Part shown: piece after piece, positions 25,095 through 34,663 of the stretch | Position numbering within the stretch: the stretch's first letter is position 1 | How the letters are laid out: every line of letters starts with the position of its first letter | Origin: Paludibacteraceae bacterium | Lineage (GTDB): Bacteria; Bacteroidota; Bacteroidia; Bacteroidales; Paludibacteraceae | Assembly (NCBI GenBank): GCA_024400115.1 | Contig: JAKSNF010000020.1 | Location: 1-39,636, forward strand | Reading direction: 5' to 3' | Length of the DNA: 39,636 nucleotides | Notes under the pieces: model-generated | Database searches by the model: none | What the model saw: only the letters and a program-made list of their open reading frames with translations | Told to the model about the DNA's origin: nothing | Translations under genes and position numbers: made by a program

Positions 25095-26807
25095 ATAGCC
25101 TGGATTTTGGGTTACACCCGGGTTTGCAGACGTCTCATTATAAGGGATAGGATACTGAATCCTATTGTCTGTATATTTAACTACCTCCCAAGGATGGATG
25201 CCGGCAAAACGACGATCCATATCCAGTTGGTTACGATAAACATCGAACGTACGGAACCCCTCAAAAGCCAACTCCAAACGGCGTTCGTCTAAAACAACAT
25301 TAAGAGCAGACGAATAGCCATGCATATTGGAAGATGAGAACATTCCCTCTTCCGGAATCTGGGCACGTTTACGAATGATATTAACATCCGCCAAAGCAGC
25401 AGCGTCATTGCCTAACTTCGCATTAGCCTCGGCTCGGTTGAGGATAACCTCAGCCCAACGAATGAAGATAGGTGAGCAAAGCATGGGGTCACCAGCTTGA
25501 TAACCGAACTTAGACATGAAATACTGTAAGGAAGTGTAGCCTGAGCGATTATTGAGAGACGGGGTGATACGAACTACTTGTTTTTCGCCACCTAAAGTGA
25601 TATACATTTGTTTATATTCGCCATTAGCGTCGGTATGTCCTTCCCCATTAATCGTTTCCGTTGTTGTAGTGTATTTCGTTCCGTCATAAGAGAAAGAATA
25701 CTCGTCCCCGACCTTAGTTACGTTCTCCGTAGCAAAGGTTAAACGATAGTCATCCGACTCCGTACCTTTCACAGGGAAACTAACCATTTGTTTACCATTA
25801 TCCTTATACTGTGGCAGAATATAGCGCATACGTATATCCGAGGGATAACGCTCATAGAGGTTGAGCAGAGGGTCAGAGGGATAGATTTCGCCCCAACCTA
25901 CTCCGTCCTTAAGGAACATCGATCCCATCATCTCTTGTCCTTTAGACTCATCGTCCATCAGGGCTATGCAGAAGAGTGTTTCTTTAGAAGTAGCAGCATT
26001 AGCAAACATTCCCCCCTTGCCATCCGGAGCAGCATAAGCGTCGCCTTGTTCGAGTTTAGCAAACGGATCAGCGCCTAAGATTTCGTTCGCCAGTTGTACA
26101 CATTCCTCATTTTTACCCATGTAGAGATAAACACGCGTAAGGAGCGCTTGAGCCGCTTCCTTGGAAGCATATCCCTTATTTCCACGCGATCCGTTCATAA
26201 GCCGGATAGCGTTTTCCAAGTCGCTAACAATTTGGTCATACGATTGTTCAATCGTAGCCCGTTTGGTAGCATCACTATTGCCTGTATTGATAACAATACC
26301 CGGTGCAGACTTGTCAACGGTATAAGGCTTAGCATACAAAGTAACAAGATTCAGTTCAGCCAAGGCACGGAGGAAATAGTTCTCGCCCTTGATTTGGTCA
26401 GTAGATTTGCTTGCTCCGTCTTGTACGGTATTAATAACACCATTAGCGCAAGAGATGATATGATACGAGAAATACCAAAAGGCTTGGATATTGGTTTGTG
26501 TAGCATAGTTCTTATAGCATGTGCACTCGTATAAAACATCCTCCGTACGTCCGGACAGATTGCAGTTATCTGCGGGGAACTCCGCCATTTGGAAGAAGTG
26601 ACGGATATATGTATTTCCGGCATCCGTTCCTTTCGCATAAGCGTCGCCATCCTTAAACAAGGAATAAGTAGCATTAGTTGCATACACGGGAGCGGCCTCG
26701 TTTTCAGCCATTTCACCAGCCGTAAGCGAACCCGTTGGGAATACATCTAAGTTACAAGCGGTCATCGTTGCTACAACGATTCCGATCAATAAATATTTAG
26801 CTTTCAT
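25092..26807 (-). CDS. susD: SusD-family outer-membrane glycan-binding lipoprotein
   Basis: 571 aa from the ATG at 26805-26807, which gives signal MKAKYLLIGIVVATMTAC with lipobox Cys. Typical SusD features: helical TPR-like pairs (KGENYFLRALAELNLVTLY, ASKEAAQALLTRVYLYMGKN), the ADVNIIRKRAQIPEE segment, and VVLDERRLELAFEGFRTFDVYR near the C-terminus. It forms the lid of the SusC transporter and binds the oligosaccharide outside the cell. It starts 13 nt downstream of susC. Its stop codon lies within a degenerate heptanucleotide repeat (25067-25094). Confidence 0.96.
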   Translation of the reverse strand: MKAKYLLIGIVVATMTACNLDVFPTGSLTAGEMAENEAAPVYATNATYSLFKDGDAYAKGTDAGNTYIRHFFQMAEFPADNCNLSGRTEDVLYECTCYKNYATQTNIQAFWYFSYHIISCANGVINTVQDGASKSTDQIKGENYFLRALAELNLVTLYAKPYTVDKSAPGIVINTGNSDATKRATIEQSYDQIVSDLENAIRLMNGSRGNKGYASKEAAQALLTRVYLYMGKNEECVQLANEILGADPFAKLEQGDAYAAPDGKGGMFANAATSKETLFCIALMDDESKGQEMMGSMFLKDGVGWGEIYPSDPLLNLYERYPSDIRMRYILPQYKDNGKQMVSFPVKGTESDDYRLTFATENVTKVGDEYSFSYDGTKYTTTTETINGEGHTDANGEYKQMYITLGGEKQVVRITPSLNNRSGYTSLQYFMSKFGYQAGDPMLCSPIFIRWAEVILNRAEANAKLGNDAAALADVNIIRKRAQIPEEGMFSSSNMHGYSSALNVVLDERRLELAFEGFRTFDVYRNQLDMDRRFAGIHPWEVVKYTDNRIQYPIPYNETSANPGVTQNPGY

Positions 26808-26820
26808 ATTCGTTAAATTT

Positions 26821-29800
26821 TTAGAATCCGATTTCAACACCTACTAAGAATTGACGAGAAGAGGGATATTCGGTTGTATAAAGTCCAGCCAAAGAGGTAT
26901 ATTCGGATGTAGAAGTAGTCGTAATTGAAACCTCTGGATCCATACCCGAGAACTTGGTAGCAGTATATAGATTATCCGCAGTAATATAGAAGCGGCAATG
27001 GGTCATATGTGCTTTTTTGAGCACCTTTGGTTGTAAGTTATAGGCAATCGTAATGTTCTTTACGCGGAAGTAAGAACCATCCTCGAGATAACGAGAAGAT
27101 ATTGCATTGGATTGTAAATTACCATTAGCCACAGCCTTGGGGTGCGTAGCTATATCACCGGGATTCTGCCAACGCGTCCAGCCTTGAACGCTGTTTTGGA
27201 TAGACATCTGGTTATGACCAAGATAGGCACCATCAGCATCGGTTGCTTCACGGTTGAAGTTGAAAATCTTGTTTCCATATTGGAAAGTAGTATTGATACC
27301 TATCTCTACACCATAGAATTGGAAACTATTATAGAATCCTCCAGCAAAGAGAGGAGTAGCTTTACCGACAATTTTCTCATGGGTAGCATTATAGTCATTA
27401 GTGGTAGTCTTATTACCATTTTCATCGAGCACATAGTTCTCGTTTTCGTCCACCATATACCACAACGGATCGCCGTTCTCAGGATCCACACCCGCCCACT
27501 CTTTCATATACCAAGAGTAGATATCTTGACCTTCTCGAACGATTTGGCTAACCCCAGATTGCGTTTGCAAGAAAGCTTGGTGGTCAGGCAGTTCGGTCAC
27601 GCGATTGCGATTCATACCAATATTGAAAGCCATATCCCAAGTGAAATGTTTGCGCTTAATATTAGTGGAGTTGAATTGCAACTCAATACCTTGGTTATTA
27701 ACCGAACCACGGTTCATCATAACCGAAGCAAAACCAGACGAAGGAGCTAACGGAACATTGAGTAGCAAGTCCTTATTGTCAGTATTATAGAGGTCGATGC
27801 TGAAGTTAACACGGTCTTTCAAAAATCCAAAATCCAAACCGAGGGCAGCCATATAAGCAGTTTCCCAGCGCAGTTCATCATTACCTAAACGAGCTAAAGT
27901 AGCGCCTACTGTGTTTTGATAACCGGTACCAAAGCCATAAACAGAGAGGTATTGATAAGCGGGTATTTGGTCATTACCCGTCAAACCATAACTGGCACGA
28001 ATCTTCAAAGTGTTCATCACATCCTTCACATTATCCATCCAATGCTCATTGGTCATCATCCAAGAAGCAGCTACTGAGGGGAAATGGCCAACACGGTTTT
28101 TAGAACCGAAAATAGAGGAAGCATCACAACGATAAGACGCGGTGAGGAAGTAACGTTTAGCATAGTCATATTGTGCTTGCACGAAGACAGACCAACCTTT
28201 GGTTGGTATAGCATACGACCCAACCGCCTGCTTAACACAAGCGTCTAACTCGTCCATGCCATCGGGCATATTAGTACCCTCAGCGCTATTGTACTCAGTA
28301 CGTCCTTCTCCGTATTCAAAACCAACGATACCATTGAGACTATGTTGTCCCCATGTATATCCAGCTTTGACAGTATTCGTTGTACCAATTGACCACCCCA
28401 TCTCATTAGTGATGGAAAGGTAACCACTCGGATAAGCGGTCATCTTCGTACGCGGATCGTAGAAATTAGTCCATTTAGAGGTTGAACGGTTAAAGCGATT
28501 AACAGAATGGAAACTTAACCAATCGAGTGGCTGATAATGCAACGAAGCCTCTGCATAATAAGCAAACGCCTTGGATTTGAGATAGTTGTACTGCATTTGG
28601 TGCAGACCATTCCAAGTGTTTTGTGTGTACCAAGTAGAACCATCTGCGCGTTTAGCAGATGTGATGCACTCGATATTGCCCTCTTTATCATAAGGACTAT
28701 CCCAAGGCATAGCATAATAAGCATTATCCAACACTTCCCAAGAAGGATCCTCGGAAGAGTTAGAGTTGTCAAAATTGGTACGAATACCTAATTTCAAGCC
28801 TTTACATAGTTCGGTTTCTACATCGGCACGAGCAGATATCTTATTATAATCGGTTCCTATTAACGTACCTTTCTGGGTAAAATAATCCATTGACACATAG
28901 TAGTTCGTTTTTTCAGTAGAACCACTAACGGCAACATAGTAGTCTTGGGTATTCCCCATCTTAAAGAAGGTCTTTCTCCAATCGTTCCCTTCCGTTCTCA
29001 GTTGCTTTGGATATTTCGTTTTGAAGGCGATGGACGAGAACATCGTTTTATGATAATCGTACAATTCAACACCATCCATCATATTCATGTTACCAAACAA
29101 AGCTTGGCTAATACCACCGGTAACTTTAAAGTCAACATTAACTTTACCTTTGTTTTTACCGGACTTAGTAGTAACAACGATAACACCACCAGCAGCAGCC
29201 GCACCGTAGATAGCGGTTGCACCGGCATCTTTGAGTACGGTGATAGACTCTACATCGTTGGGGTTGAAGGTTCCGCCGGGGGCACCATCAACAACGTACA
29301 GAGGAGCAGCCGAAGCGGTGATAGATCCGGTACCACGAACGCGAATATCAGCCCCCGCACCGGGTTGACCGGTAGAGGTGGCTATTTGCACACCGGCAAT
29401 CTTACCTTGTAACATCTGACCCACATCAGAAGTGGTGACATCCGTTAAGGTCTTGGCATTGACAGTAACGGCAGCCGAACTCAGTTCCGCTTTCTTTACG
29501 GACGAATAACCTAAGGATACAACTTCCTGCATCACAATGGCATCCGATTCCATTTGGAGGTTAAGGACAGACTGTGCTTTTAGTTCCATAGGTTTATAGC
29601 CCATGTACGAAAAACGCAGCACAGCATCATCGGGAACATCCAAAGAATAGGCGCCGTCATAATCGGTAACCGTACCCGTTGTTGTTCCTTGCACAAGGAT
29701 ACTAACACCGATGAGGGGTTCACCCGAATCAGCATCAGTAACCACGCCTTGTACATTTACATTAGCCAGCATAGTAGCTACAGCAAAAGACAAGGAGACA

Positions 29801-29823
29801 CAAACTAATAGTAGTTTTTTCAT
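26821..29823 (-). CDS. susC: SusC-family TonB-dependent outer-membrane transporter
   Basis: 1000 aa. Signal peptide 1-20; carboxypeptidase-regulatory-like domain about 22-105 (VNVQGVVTDADSGEPLIGVS, LRFSYMGYKP); TonB plug about 110-225 (GQMLQGKIAGVQI, IRVRGTGSI, PLYVVDGAPGG, VLKDAGATAIYGAAAAGGVI); then a 22-strand beta-barrel to the C-terminal SRQFLVGVEIGF. Imports glycan fragments across the outer membrane using TonB energy, in complex with the SusD encoded next. Full length for the family. The GH-D glycosidase gene lies 57 nt upstream with no promoter visible between, so SusC is probably read from the SIS-gene promoter. Confidence 0.97.
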   Translation of the reverse strand: MKKLLLVCVSLSFAVATMLANVNVQGVVTDADSGEPLIGVSILVQGTTTGTVTDYDGAYSLDVPDDAVLRFSYMGYKPMELKAQSVLNLQMESDAIVMQEVVSLGYSSVKKAELSSAAVTVNAKTLTDVTTSDVGQMLQGKIAGVQIATSTGQPGAGADIRVRGTGSITASAAPLYVVDGAPGGTFNPNDVESITVLKDAGATAIYGAAAAGGVIVVTTKSGKNKGKVNVDFKVTGGISQALFGNMNMMDGVELYDYHKTMFSSIAFKTKYPKQLRTEGNDWRKTFFKMGNTQDYYVAVSGSTEKTNYYVSMDYFTQKGTLIGTDYNKISARADVETELCKGLKLGIRTNFDNSNSSEDPSWEVLDNAYYAMPWDSPYDKEGNIECITSAKRADGSTWYTQNTWNGLHQMQYNYLKSKAFAYYAEASLHYQPLDWLSFHSVNRFNRSTSKWTNFYDPRTKMTAYPSGYLSITNEMGWSIGTTNTVKAGYTWGQHSLNGIVGFEYGEGRTEYNSAEGTNMPDGMDELDACVKQAVGSYAIPTKGWSVFVQAQYDYAKRYFLTASYRCDASSIFGSKNRVGHFPSVAASWMMTNEHWMDNVKDVMNTLKIRASYGLTGNDQIPAYQYLSVYGFGTGYQNTVGATLARLGNDELRWETAYMAALGLDFGFLKDRVNFSIDLYNTDNKDLLLNVPLAPSSGFASVMMNRGSVNNQGIELQFNSTNIKRKHFTWDMAFNIGMNRNRVTELPDHQAFLQTQSGVSQIVREGQDIYSWYMKEWAGVDPENGDPLWYMVDENENYVLDENGNKTTTNDYNATHEKIVGKATPLFAGGFYNSFQFYGVEIGINTTFQYGNKIFNFNREATDADGAYLGHNQMSIQNSVQGWTRWQNPGDIATHPKAVANGNLQSNAISSRYLEDGSYFRVKNITIAYNLQPKVLKKAHMTHCRFYITADNLYTATKFSGMDPEVSITTTSTSEYTSLAGLYTTEYPSSRQFLVGVEIGF

Positions 29824-29880
29824 GTGTTTTTGTGTTTTGAGTTAATAATTGGGGTTAATTAATAGGGTTTTAGCCTTTGG

Positions 29881-31698
29881 CTATTTTACTTCGATCAGAT
29901 AGTTGCCGTCGAAACTCACATCGATGTACGGGTCACTACCTTTAACCTCGTACGTCTTTGGCTCTACAGCCGCATATTCTGTGACAGTAAATGTTTTGTC
30001 TTTATCGAGTCCACGCAGTTCGATTCGTCCTTCAAAGTGTTCGGCATAGAAGGCGTAATAGAGTGCGTCGTTTTGTTTAATAACGTGTCCCTCTGGATAG
30101 TCATAACCCCATGTATAGAGGTTCATATACTCACCGCGAGTCAGGTTCTTATCCTTAAAAATCTTCATCCAATGACGAATGAGCGCTTCCTTCTCGTCGG
30201 TCAGAAGGAAAGACTCAGACGCATTGGGGTTATCTTTAGGATAAGTAAACTTTGTACCTATAACAGCTCCCGTACCAATCTGAGAGGCAAAGTCGGTACC
30301 TCCGTCGGTCAGTTCCACATGGTCACCGTAATAGGCTAATTGAGGTACCATAGCGGCATAAGCCTTGCGTTTCATACGCACTTGACGGGAAGAGGTAGGG
30401 TCAGAAGCTACGGCTTGATTAAAAGTCGGTAACAAGTAGTAGTTGACAGCACATCCGCAAGGGCATATCTGCACGACCGCATTGGGTTTAAGGGCGCGAG
30501 CCGTATCATAGATAGCCTCAAAGAAAGAAGGTAATTGCGTTTGAGACGATTGCGGGTCATCCAAATGGGCATCAGGCATACAACAGTTGAGGTGCTGACC
30601 ATCAATCTTGAGTCCGTCGAAGTTCCAACGGCGCAAGAACATATCCACTATATCTTGCGTATAAGCAACGGTAGTGGGGTTAACGGGATTGAGGTAATAA
30701 CTATCCCACCAAGTGATATACTCGGGAGCCTCGTCCTTCGTGATAAGCAGCATCTCGGGGTGGTCTTTGAGGCATTGTGTACCCGGGTCGGCAGCCAACG
30801 GAGCCCACCACAGTTTGGCTTTCATGCCGCGTTTATGTATCTCGTTGGTCAAGCGGCGCATATCCTTATCGCCCCCCGGGAAGCGGGAGTTAGTATTCCA
30901 ATCGCCTTCGGCAATCTGGAAGCCGTCGTCCACATCGACCCATTTGAAGCCTAATTCAGCGACCTTATCCAAAGTACCGATGACCTCGTCGATAGTGAAA
31001 GTACGTTCGTACCCCCACGCGCACCACACGGGTTCGAAGGACTCGGGTTCAGAAGCGGGCATGCTAACACCTAACACCATCTGCATATACTCAGAGAACG
31101 TACGCAACGCGTTGAAGAAGTCACCCTTATGCTCATAAGCAAAAGTGCGATAGGTAAAGAGGGTGTCACCTGTATTAAGAAGAACGGGTTCGGGGAAATC
31201 ATAGGTCAAAGCGATAGAGACCTTATCATCGTATCGTTTCCACTCGACAGGCATTTTGATGTCGTGCAGTTCGGGTTCGAGCAGACCGATAGCGAGACCG
31301 CCTTCGCGCGTCCAGACATCAATCATAGGGATACCTCCTCCGTAGTCGGAGTTATTCATACCTAAGTAATTCTCCTTACAGAAACCCTCCGTGACGGGCA
31401 GCACCCAATCCAAGCGATTGATAGTGCTGGTGGGCTGCAAGGACCAAAGGACAGTGTCGGTAGCCTTAATGGTGTGCTGTTGGGCACGATAACCAAGAAC
31501 GGTAACCGGTTTGCCCTCGTTGACATAATAAGTCTCCACGACTTGTAAGCCGTGCCATTGTTCGGGTTTGGTGACGGTTTGATACCGCTTCACCTTAGCA
31601 TTACTCTCCCCCTCACGGAGAATGAGGGTGTCGGAGGTTGGCTTGGAACAAGCTATTAAAGCGAGCGAAGCTGTTAAAATGATGAGTGATTTTTTCAT
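29881..31698 (-). CDS. Clan GH-D glycosidase lipoprotein (GH36-like alpha-galactosidase or alpha-N-acetylgalactosaminidase)
   Basis: 605 aa. Lipobox LALIAC. An N-terminal beta-sandwich of about 210 residues is followed by a (beta/alpha)8 barrel: FKWVDVDDGFQ (about 251-261), RGMKAKLWWAPL, FDGLKIDG with likely nucleophile Asp366, CPCGC, ASDPTSSRQVR with candidate acid/base Asp433, and a C-terminal beta domain. The DDGxQ / LKxD pattern is that of GH36/GH27 enzymes, which remove alpha-linked galactose or GalNAc. With an AgaS-like gene in the same operon, GalNAc or GalN release is attractive, but specificity is not decided by visible residues. It acts in the periplasm or at the surface. It begins 4 nt after the transporter gene. 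Confidence 0.85.
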   Translation of the reverse strand: MKKSLIILTASLALIACSKPTSDTLILREGESNAKVKRYQTVTKPEQWHGLQVVETYYVNEGKPVTVLGYRAQQHTIKATDTVLWSLQPTSTINRLDWVLPVTEGFCKENYLGMNNSDYGGGIPMIDVWTREGGLAIGLLEPELHDIKMPVEWKRYDDKVSIALTYDFPEPVLLNTGDTLFTYRTFAYEHKGDFFNALRTFSEYMQMVLGVSMPASEPESFEPVWCAWGYERTFTIDEVIGTLDKVAELGFKWVDVDDGFQIAEGDWNTNSRFPGGDKDMRRLTNEIHKRGMKAKLWWAPLAADPGTQCLKDHPEMLLITKDEAPEYITWWDSYYLNPVNPTTVAYTQDIVDMFLRRWNFDGLKIDGQHLNCCMPDAHLDDPQSSQTQLPSFFEAIYDTARALKPNAVVQICPCGCAVNYYLLPTFNQAVASDPTSSRQVRMKRKAYAAMVPQLAYYGDHVELTDGGTDFASQIGTGAVIGTKFTYPKDNPNASESFLLTDEKEALIRHWMKIFKDKNLTRGEYMNLYTWGYDYPEGHVIKQNDALYYAFYAEHFEGRIELRGLDKDKTFTVTEYAAVEPKTYEVKGSDPYIDVSFDGNYLIEVK

Positions 31699-31702
31699 TG
31701 TG

Positions 31703-32581
31703 TTATTTACTTAAAGCGTACATGGCGAAGGCGGCACAAACGAGTCCGGCAATCTGTATAGGATTCGGTATAACCGAAAGGATAATCAAACTGAGCAAGA
31801 CCGTAACCATCGGACTCAAGCCCTCCATCGGACTAACCACCACTGCCTTACCATAACGATAAGCATAAACGAGCGTCAAAGCACCAATCGAGTTCAAGAT
31901 TTGAATACCGAAAGAAGACCAGAATTGGGTTGTTACCACTCCACCCTCTCTTGCAAAGAATTCAGCGGCAGAGCCGTCCATGAAGTAAGCTACGGGAATG
32001 AGTACCAGTCCCCACACCGCCATCCACACGAAGATAGACTCGGCATCCATGGAGTTATTGGCAAACTTCATGAAGAAACCTTGAATACCCCAAGCGAGCA
32101 GAACAAGGATAGCCAGTACCATCCAAAGCCAGCCGGAAACGGGGCTGCTGTCACTATTGCTCTCCAGCGAGAGAAGCAGGATAGCCGCCAAAGCCACAAC
32201 AATACCGGCAATCTGCCATTTGGACGCACGTTCCTTGAGGAAGATAGCGGCAAGCGTGATCACGATGACCGGAGACATGGAGATAAAAGGATAGATGATA
32301 TAACTCGGTCCTTGAGTTAATGCCTTAAAGAGGATGAGTTGTCCGCCGGCACCGAGCAGGCCAACAGCTAAACCAAGACCTATTGATTTCCAATCGTGCT
32401 GCACCTTACCCTTATTGATGATAAGAGCCACGATAGCACACGGAATCATAGATAATGCCCATGCAATATAAACGACGGTATCGGGAATACCATGCTGGAT
32501 TTGATACCCGGAGAAAGCTCCCCACACGCCCCATGTGCAGACGGTGATGAGGATAAAAAGTAACCAGAGTTTGTTTTTCAT
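31703..32581 (-). CDS. DMT-superfamily (EamA-like) inner-membrane transporter
   Basis: 292 aa with about ten hydrophobic segments in two similar halves. Each half carries EamA-type features: YPFISMSPVIVITLAAIFLKERASKWQIAG in the first half and VSPMEGLSPMVTVLLSLIIL in the second. No signal peptide cleavage is expected. Members move small metabolites, including sugars, across the inner membrane. Its place between the amidohydrolase and glycosidase genes makes it the candidate importer for the sugar released in the periplasm, because no MFS, PTS or ABC sugar transporter is encoded nearby. Substrate unproven. Confidence 0.88.
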   Translation of the reverse strand: MKNKLWLLFILITVCTWGVWGAFSGYQIQHGIPDTVVYIAWALSMIPCAIVALIINKGKVQHDWKSIGLGLAVGLLGAGGQLILFKALTQGPSYIIYPFISMSPVIVITLAAIFLKERASKWQIAGIVVALAAILLLSLESNSDSSPVSGWLWMVLAILVLLAWGIQGFFMKFANNSMDAESIFVWMAVWGLVLIPVAYFMDGSAAEFFAREGGVVTTQFWSSFGIQILNSIGALTLVYAYRYGKAVVVSPMEGLSPMVTVLLSLIILSVIPNPIQIAGLVCAAFAMYALSK

Positions 32582-32591
32582 AGGTGAAAAA

Positions 32592-32620
32592 ATGTTTGAT
32601 GTTTAATGTTTGATGTTTAA
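32592..32620. repeat. Heptanucleotide repeat, ATGTTTG/ATGTTTA type
   Basis: Four units alternating ATGTTTG and ATGTTTA across the 3' end of the amidohydrolase gene. The stop codon lies in the second unit, so the repeat also encodes the last residues (LLNIKH). Confidence 0.8.
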
Positions 32621-33694
32621 CAGTTTTTCAGCGTTCTTGTAATAGATTTTCTCGAGGACTTCGTCGGGGAGGTAGAAGCCGCTATAATACCAATGATAAC
32701 CGAAATCAGGTATATAGAAGTGCTCATCCTCCGTTTCCAAGATACGGAAGACGGTGCGGTACATATCGGCACTCATGCCGTTATCGGTACCGAAGAGTGC
32801 CCTGTCCTGATATTTAATAAGGAACGCACGCGTAGCGCGAGGCGTCTGAGCAGCCTCACCGCAGCGACCCGAGATATCGATATAGAGGTTAGGATACTTA
32901 TCCAATAATGCGCCTAAACGCGGCAGGTCTTGGTTCATGTTGAGGTAGTGGCAGGCAATGAAAATAGTATTCGGATTCTCGCGAACGGCATTCTCAAAGC
33001 CGATCATCAGTTCGTTATAACCAAGGCAACCCTGAACAGTAGTGTCCACATACCACGTAGCACCGTTCATCAGACCGTCGTTCTTCTCGTCCAACGGTAG
33101 GTACATCCAATAAGGTTCGGCGATGTGAATAGAGATAGGCATACCTAACTCGCCGGCTTTCTCGAGCAACGGTTTCAAGGCAGGGTCATCAATATGAATA
33201 CCCTCTCCCGGAACGGGACGAGCATACGTATCACCTAAGCCCTTATCTCCGAGTTCGCCAACACCGACAGCGCCTAACTCATGACAACGAACGAGTTGGG
33301 CAACGGCATGCTCCGCAAAATCTTCTTGTCCGTAGTGCGAATAATCAAAGCAGCACCACATATCAAAGCGGTCACGATGGTCAGCATATTTCTCCGACCA
33401 AGTCTCAAACGGTTCGCCAATCCAACTGCAATGATGAACAGTGGAACGCACGATACCGCAAGCGTCCATGGTTTTAATCCACTCGTCAATCTCCTGTTTA
33501 TTGGCAGCATAATCGTGCGAGTGCATGTCAATAACGGGATATTTAGCTTTCTCAACGAAAGTCTGAGGGATGTTGTTTACGTTCACGGGAGCAAAATCCT
33601 TGAGGAGGATGAGATTCTCAGGATGATCGGTTTGTGCCTTTTGGCACGACAGCAAGGCGATGACGCCAGCGAGTAAAAAGAGTAGTTTTTTCAT
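32603..33694 (-). CDS. Amidohydrolase-2 family lipoprotein
   Basis: 363 aa from the ATG at 33692-33694. A longer frame upstream adds an Arg-rich, non-signal N-terminus and overlaps the kinase gene, so it was rejected. Lipobox IALLSC. TIM-barrel metal motifs: VIDMHSHDY (HxH), SIHIAEP, FIACHYLN and LFGTDNGMS (late Asp). The family (PF04909-type) hydrolyses amides, lactones or decarboxylates small acids. A lipidated periplasmic member is less usual. It could hydrolyse an acyl or lactone group on an incoming sugar, but it is not the cytosolic GalNAc-6-P deacetylase (AgaA), which belongs to a different family and would not be exported. The stop codon lies inside a heptanucleotide repeat. Confidence 0.85.
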   Translation of the reverse strand: MKKLLFLLAGVIALLSCQKAQTDHPENLILLKDFAPVNVNNIPQTFVEKAKYPVIDMHSHDYAANKQEIDEWIKTMDACGIVRSTVHHCSWIGEPFETWSEKYADHRDRFDMWCCFDYSHYGQEDFAEHAVAQLVRCHELGAVGVGELGDKGLGDTYARPVPGEGIHIDDPALKPLLEKAGELGMPISIHIAEPYWMYLPLDEKNDGLMNGATWYVDTTVQGCLGYNELMIGFENAVRENPNTIFIACHYLNMNQDLPRLGALLDKYPNLYIDISGRCGEAAQTPRATRAFLIKYQDRALFGTDNGMSADMYRTVFRILETEDEHFYIPDFGYHWYYSGFYLPDEVLEKIYYKNAEKLLNIKH

Positions 33695-33720
33695 AAGTTT
33701 CGAGGTTTCGAGGGTAATCG

Positions 33721-34662
33721 TTAATTCCAACCGAGGGCGTGACCTTTGGCTTCGACGTCGTCTTTCGAGGTGAAAGCTCCCGTACCGCCGGCGGCAGTGG
33801 TGTTCACAGCACCGGTCATATTTCCGTATTTTTGACATGTTTCGAGGTCGTCGCCTTGTACGAAACGAGAGATGAAACCGGCATTGAAACTATCTCCCGC
33901 ACCGATAGCATCGACTACGTTCGTATTAAGGTAAGGCTTGAGTAAGTTCGTAGAGCCGTCCTTCTTGATGAGCAGTGAACCTTGGTTACCACATTTGATA
34001 ACGGCGTTATTGACGTAAGGAGCAATCTTATTGATTCCCTCCTCGATTGACTTGGAACCGGTTAGGCACATGAGTTCCTTCTCGTTAGGCAGGAAGAGGT
34101 CAATAAGAGGCAGCACTTTCGTATAATCGAGTTGCCAAGTCTCTGCCGGATCCCATTGAGTATCGAGGCTAACGGTGACACCGTTCTGCTTAGCCAGTTG
34201 TAGGACGTTCATGATGTCCTCGCGAAGCCCCGTCTGCATAAAGATAGAGGATATATGTATATGCTTCGTGTTTTGGAACAACTCCTTATTTATATCGCTC
34301 AGGCGCATGAAATCCATCGCCCCTTGGTAGGTCACGTTAGCGCGGTCTTCATTATAATTGAGACAGATGGTAGCGCCCGTAGCGTATTGATTCTGGTGCA
34401 CGAGATAGCGTGTGTCCACGTTCTTGGCTTTGAGTGATTTCTCGACCAAATCACCAAAACTGTCGTTACCAATCATACCACAGAATGCCACCTTAGTGCC
34501 TAATGCGGCGGCATTGGCAGCAAAGATAGCCGTACTGGAACCAAGCGTCAGAATCATATCCTGACAGAATTTCTCTTTACCTACCTCCGGCGCACCGTCG
34601 ATACGATTAAGGATGAGATCTACATTGAGTTCACCCAAGGCTACTACATCAAACTGCTTCAT
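33721..34662 (-). CDS. PfkB-family sugar kinase
   Basis: 313 aa, cytoplasmic. PfkB signatures: GELNVDLILNRI near the N-terminus, AANAAALGTKVAFCGMIGND, and DAIGAGDSFNAGF with catalytic base Asp257 and the anion hole. The family phosphorylates sugars or sugar phosphates. Beside AgaS-like and GatZ/KbaZ-like genes, the expected role is tagatose-6-phosphate kinase, giving tagatose-1,6-bisphosphate. It could instead phosphorylate a free hexose or hexosamine. The start codon lies 1 nt from the stop of the aldolase gene, so the two are tightly coupled. Confidence 0.93.
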   Translation of the reverse strand: MKQFDVVALGELNVDLILNRIDGAPEVGKEKFCQDMILTLGSSTAIFAANAAALGTKVAFCGMIGNDSFGDLVEKSLKAKNVDTRYLVHQNQYATGATICLNYNEDRANVTYQGAMDFMRLSDINKELFQNTKHIHISSIFMQTGLREDIMNVLQLAKQNGVTVSLDTQWDPAETWQLDYTKVLPLIDLFLPNEKELMCLTGSKSIEEGINKIAPYVNNAVIKCGNQGSLLIKKDGSTNLLKPYLNTNVVDAIGAGDSFNAGFISRFVQGDDLETCQKYGNMTGAVNTTAAGGTGAFTSKDDVEAKGHALGWN

Positions 34663-34663
34663 A

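Noticed and set aside
33695..33720. TTTCGAGG tandem as a third DeoR operator
   Set aside because: The period is 8 rather than 10 bp, the core lacks GAAA symmetry, and it sits inside an operon gap without promoter elements.
32603..33838. Longer start for the amidohydrolase
   Set aside because: The extra 48 residues are Arg-rich, overlap the kinase gene and precede a perfect lipoprotein signal, so the start at 33694 was used.
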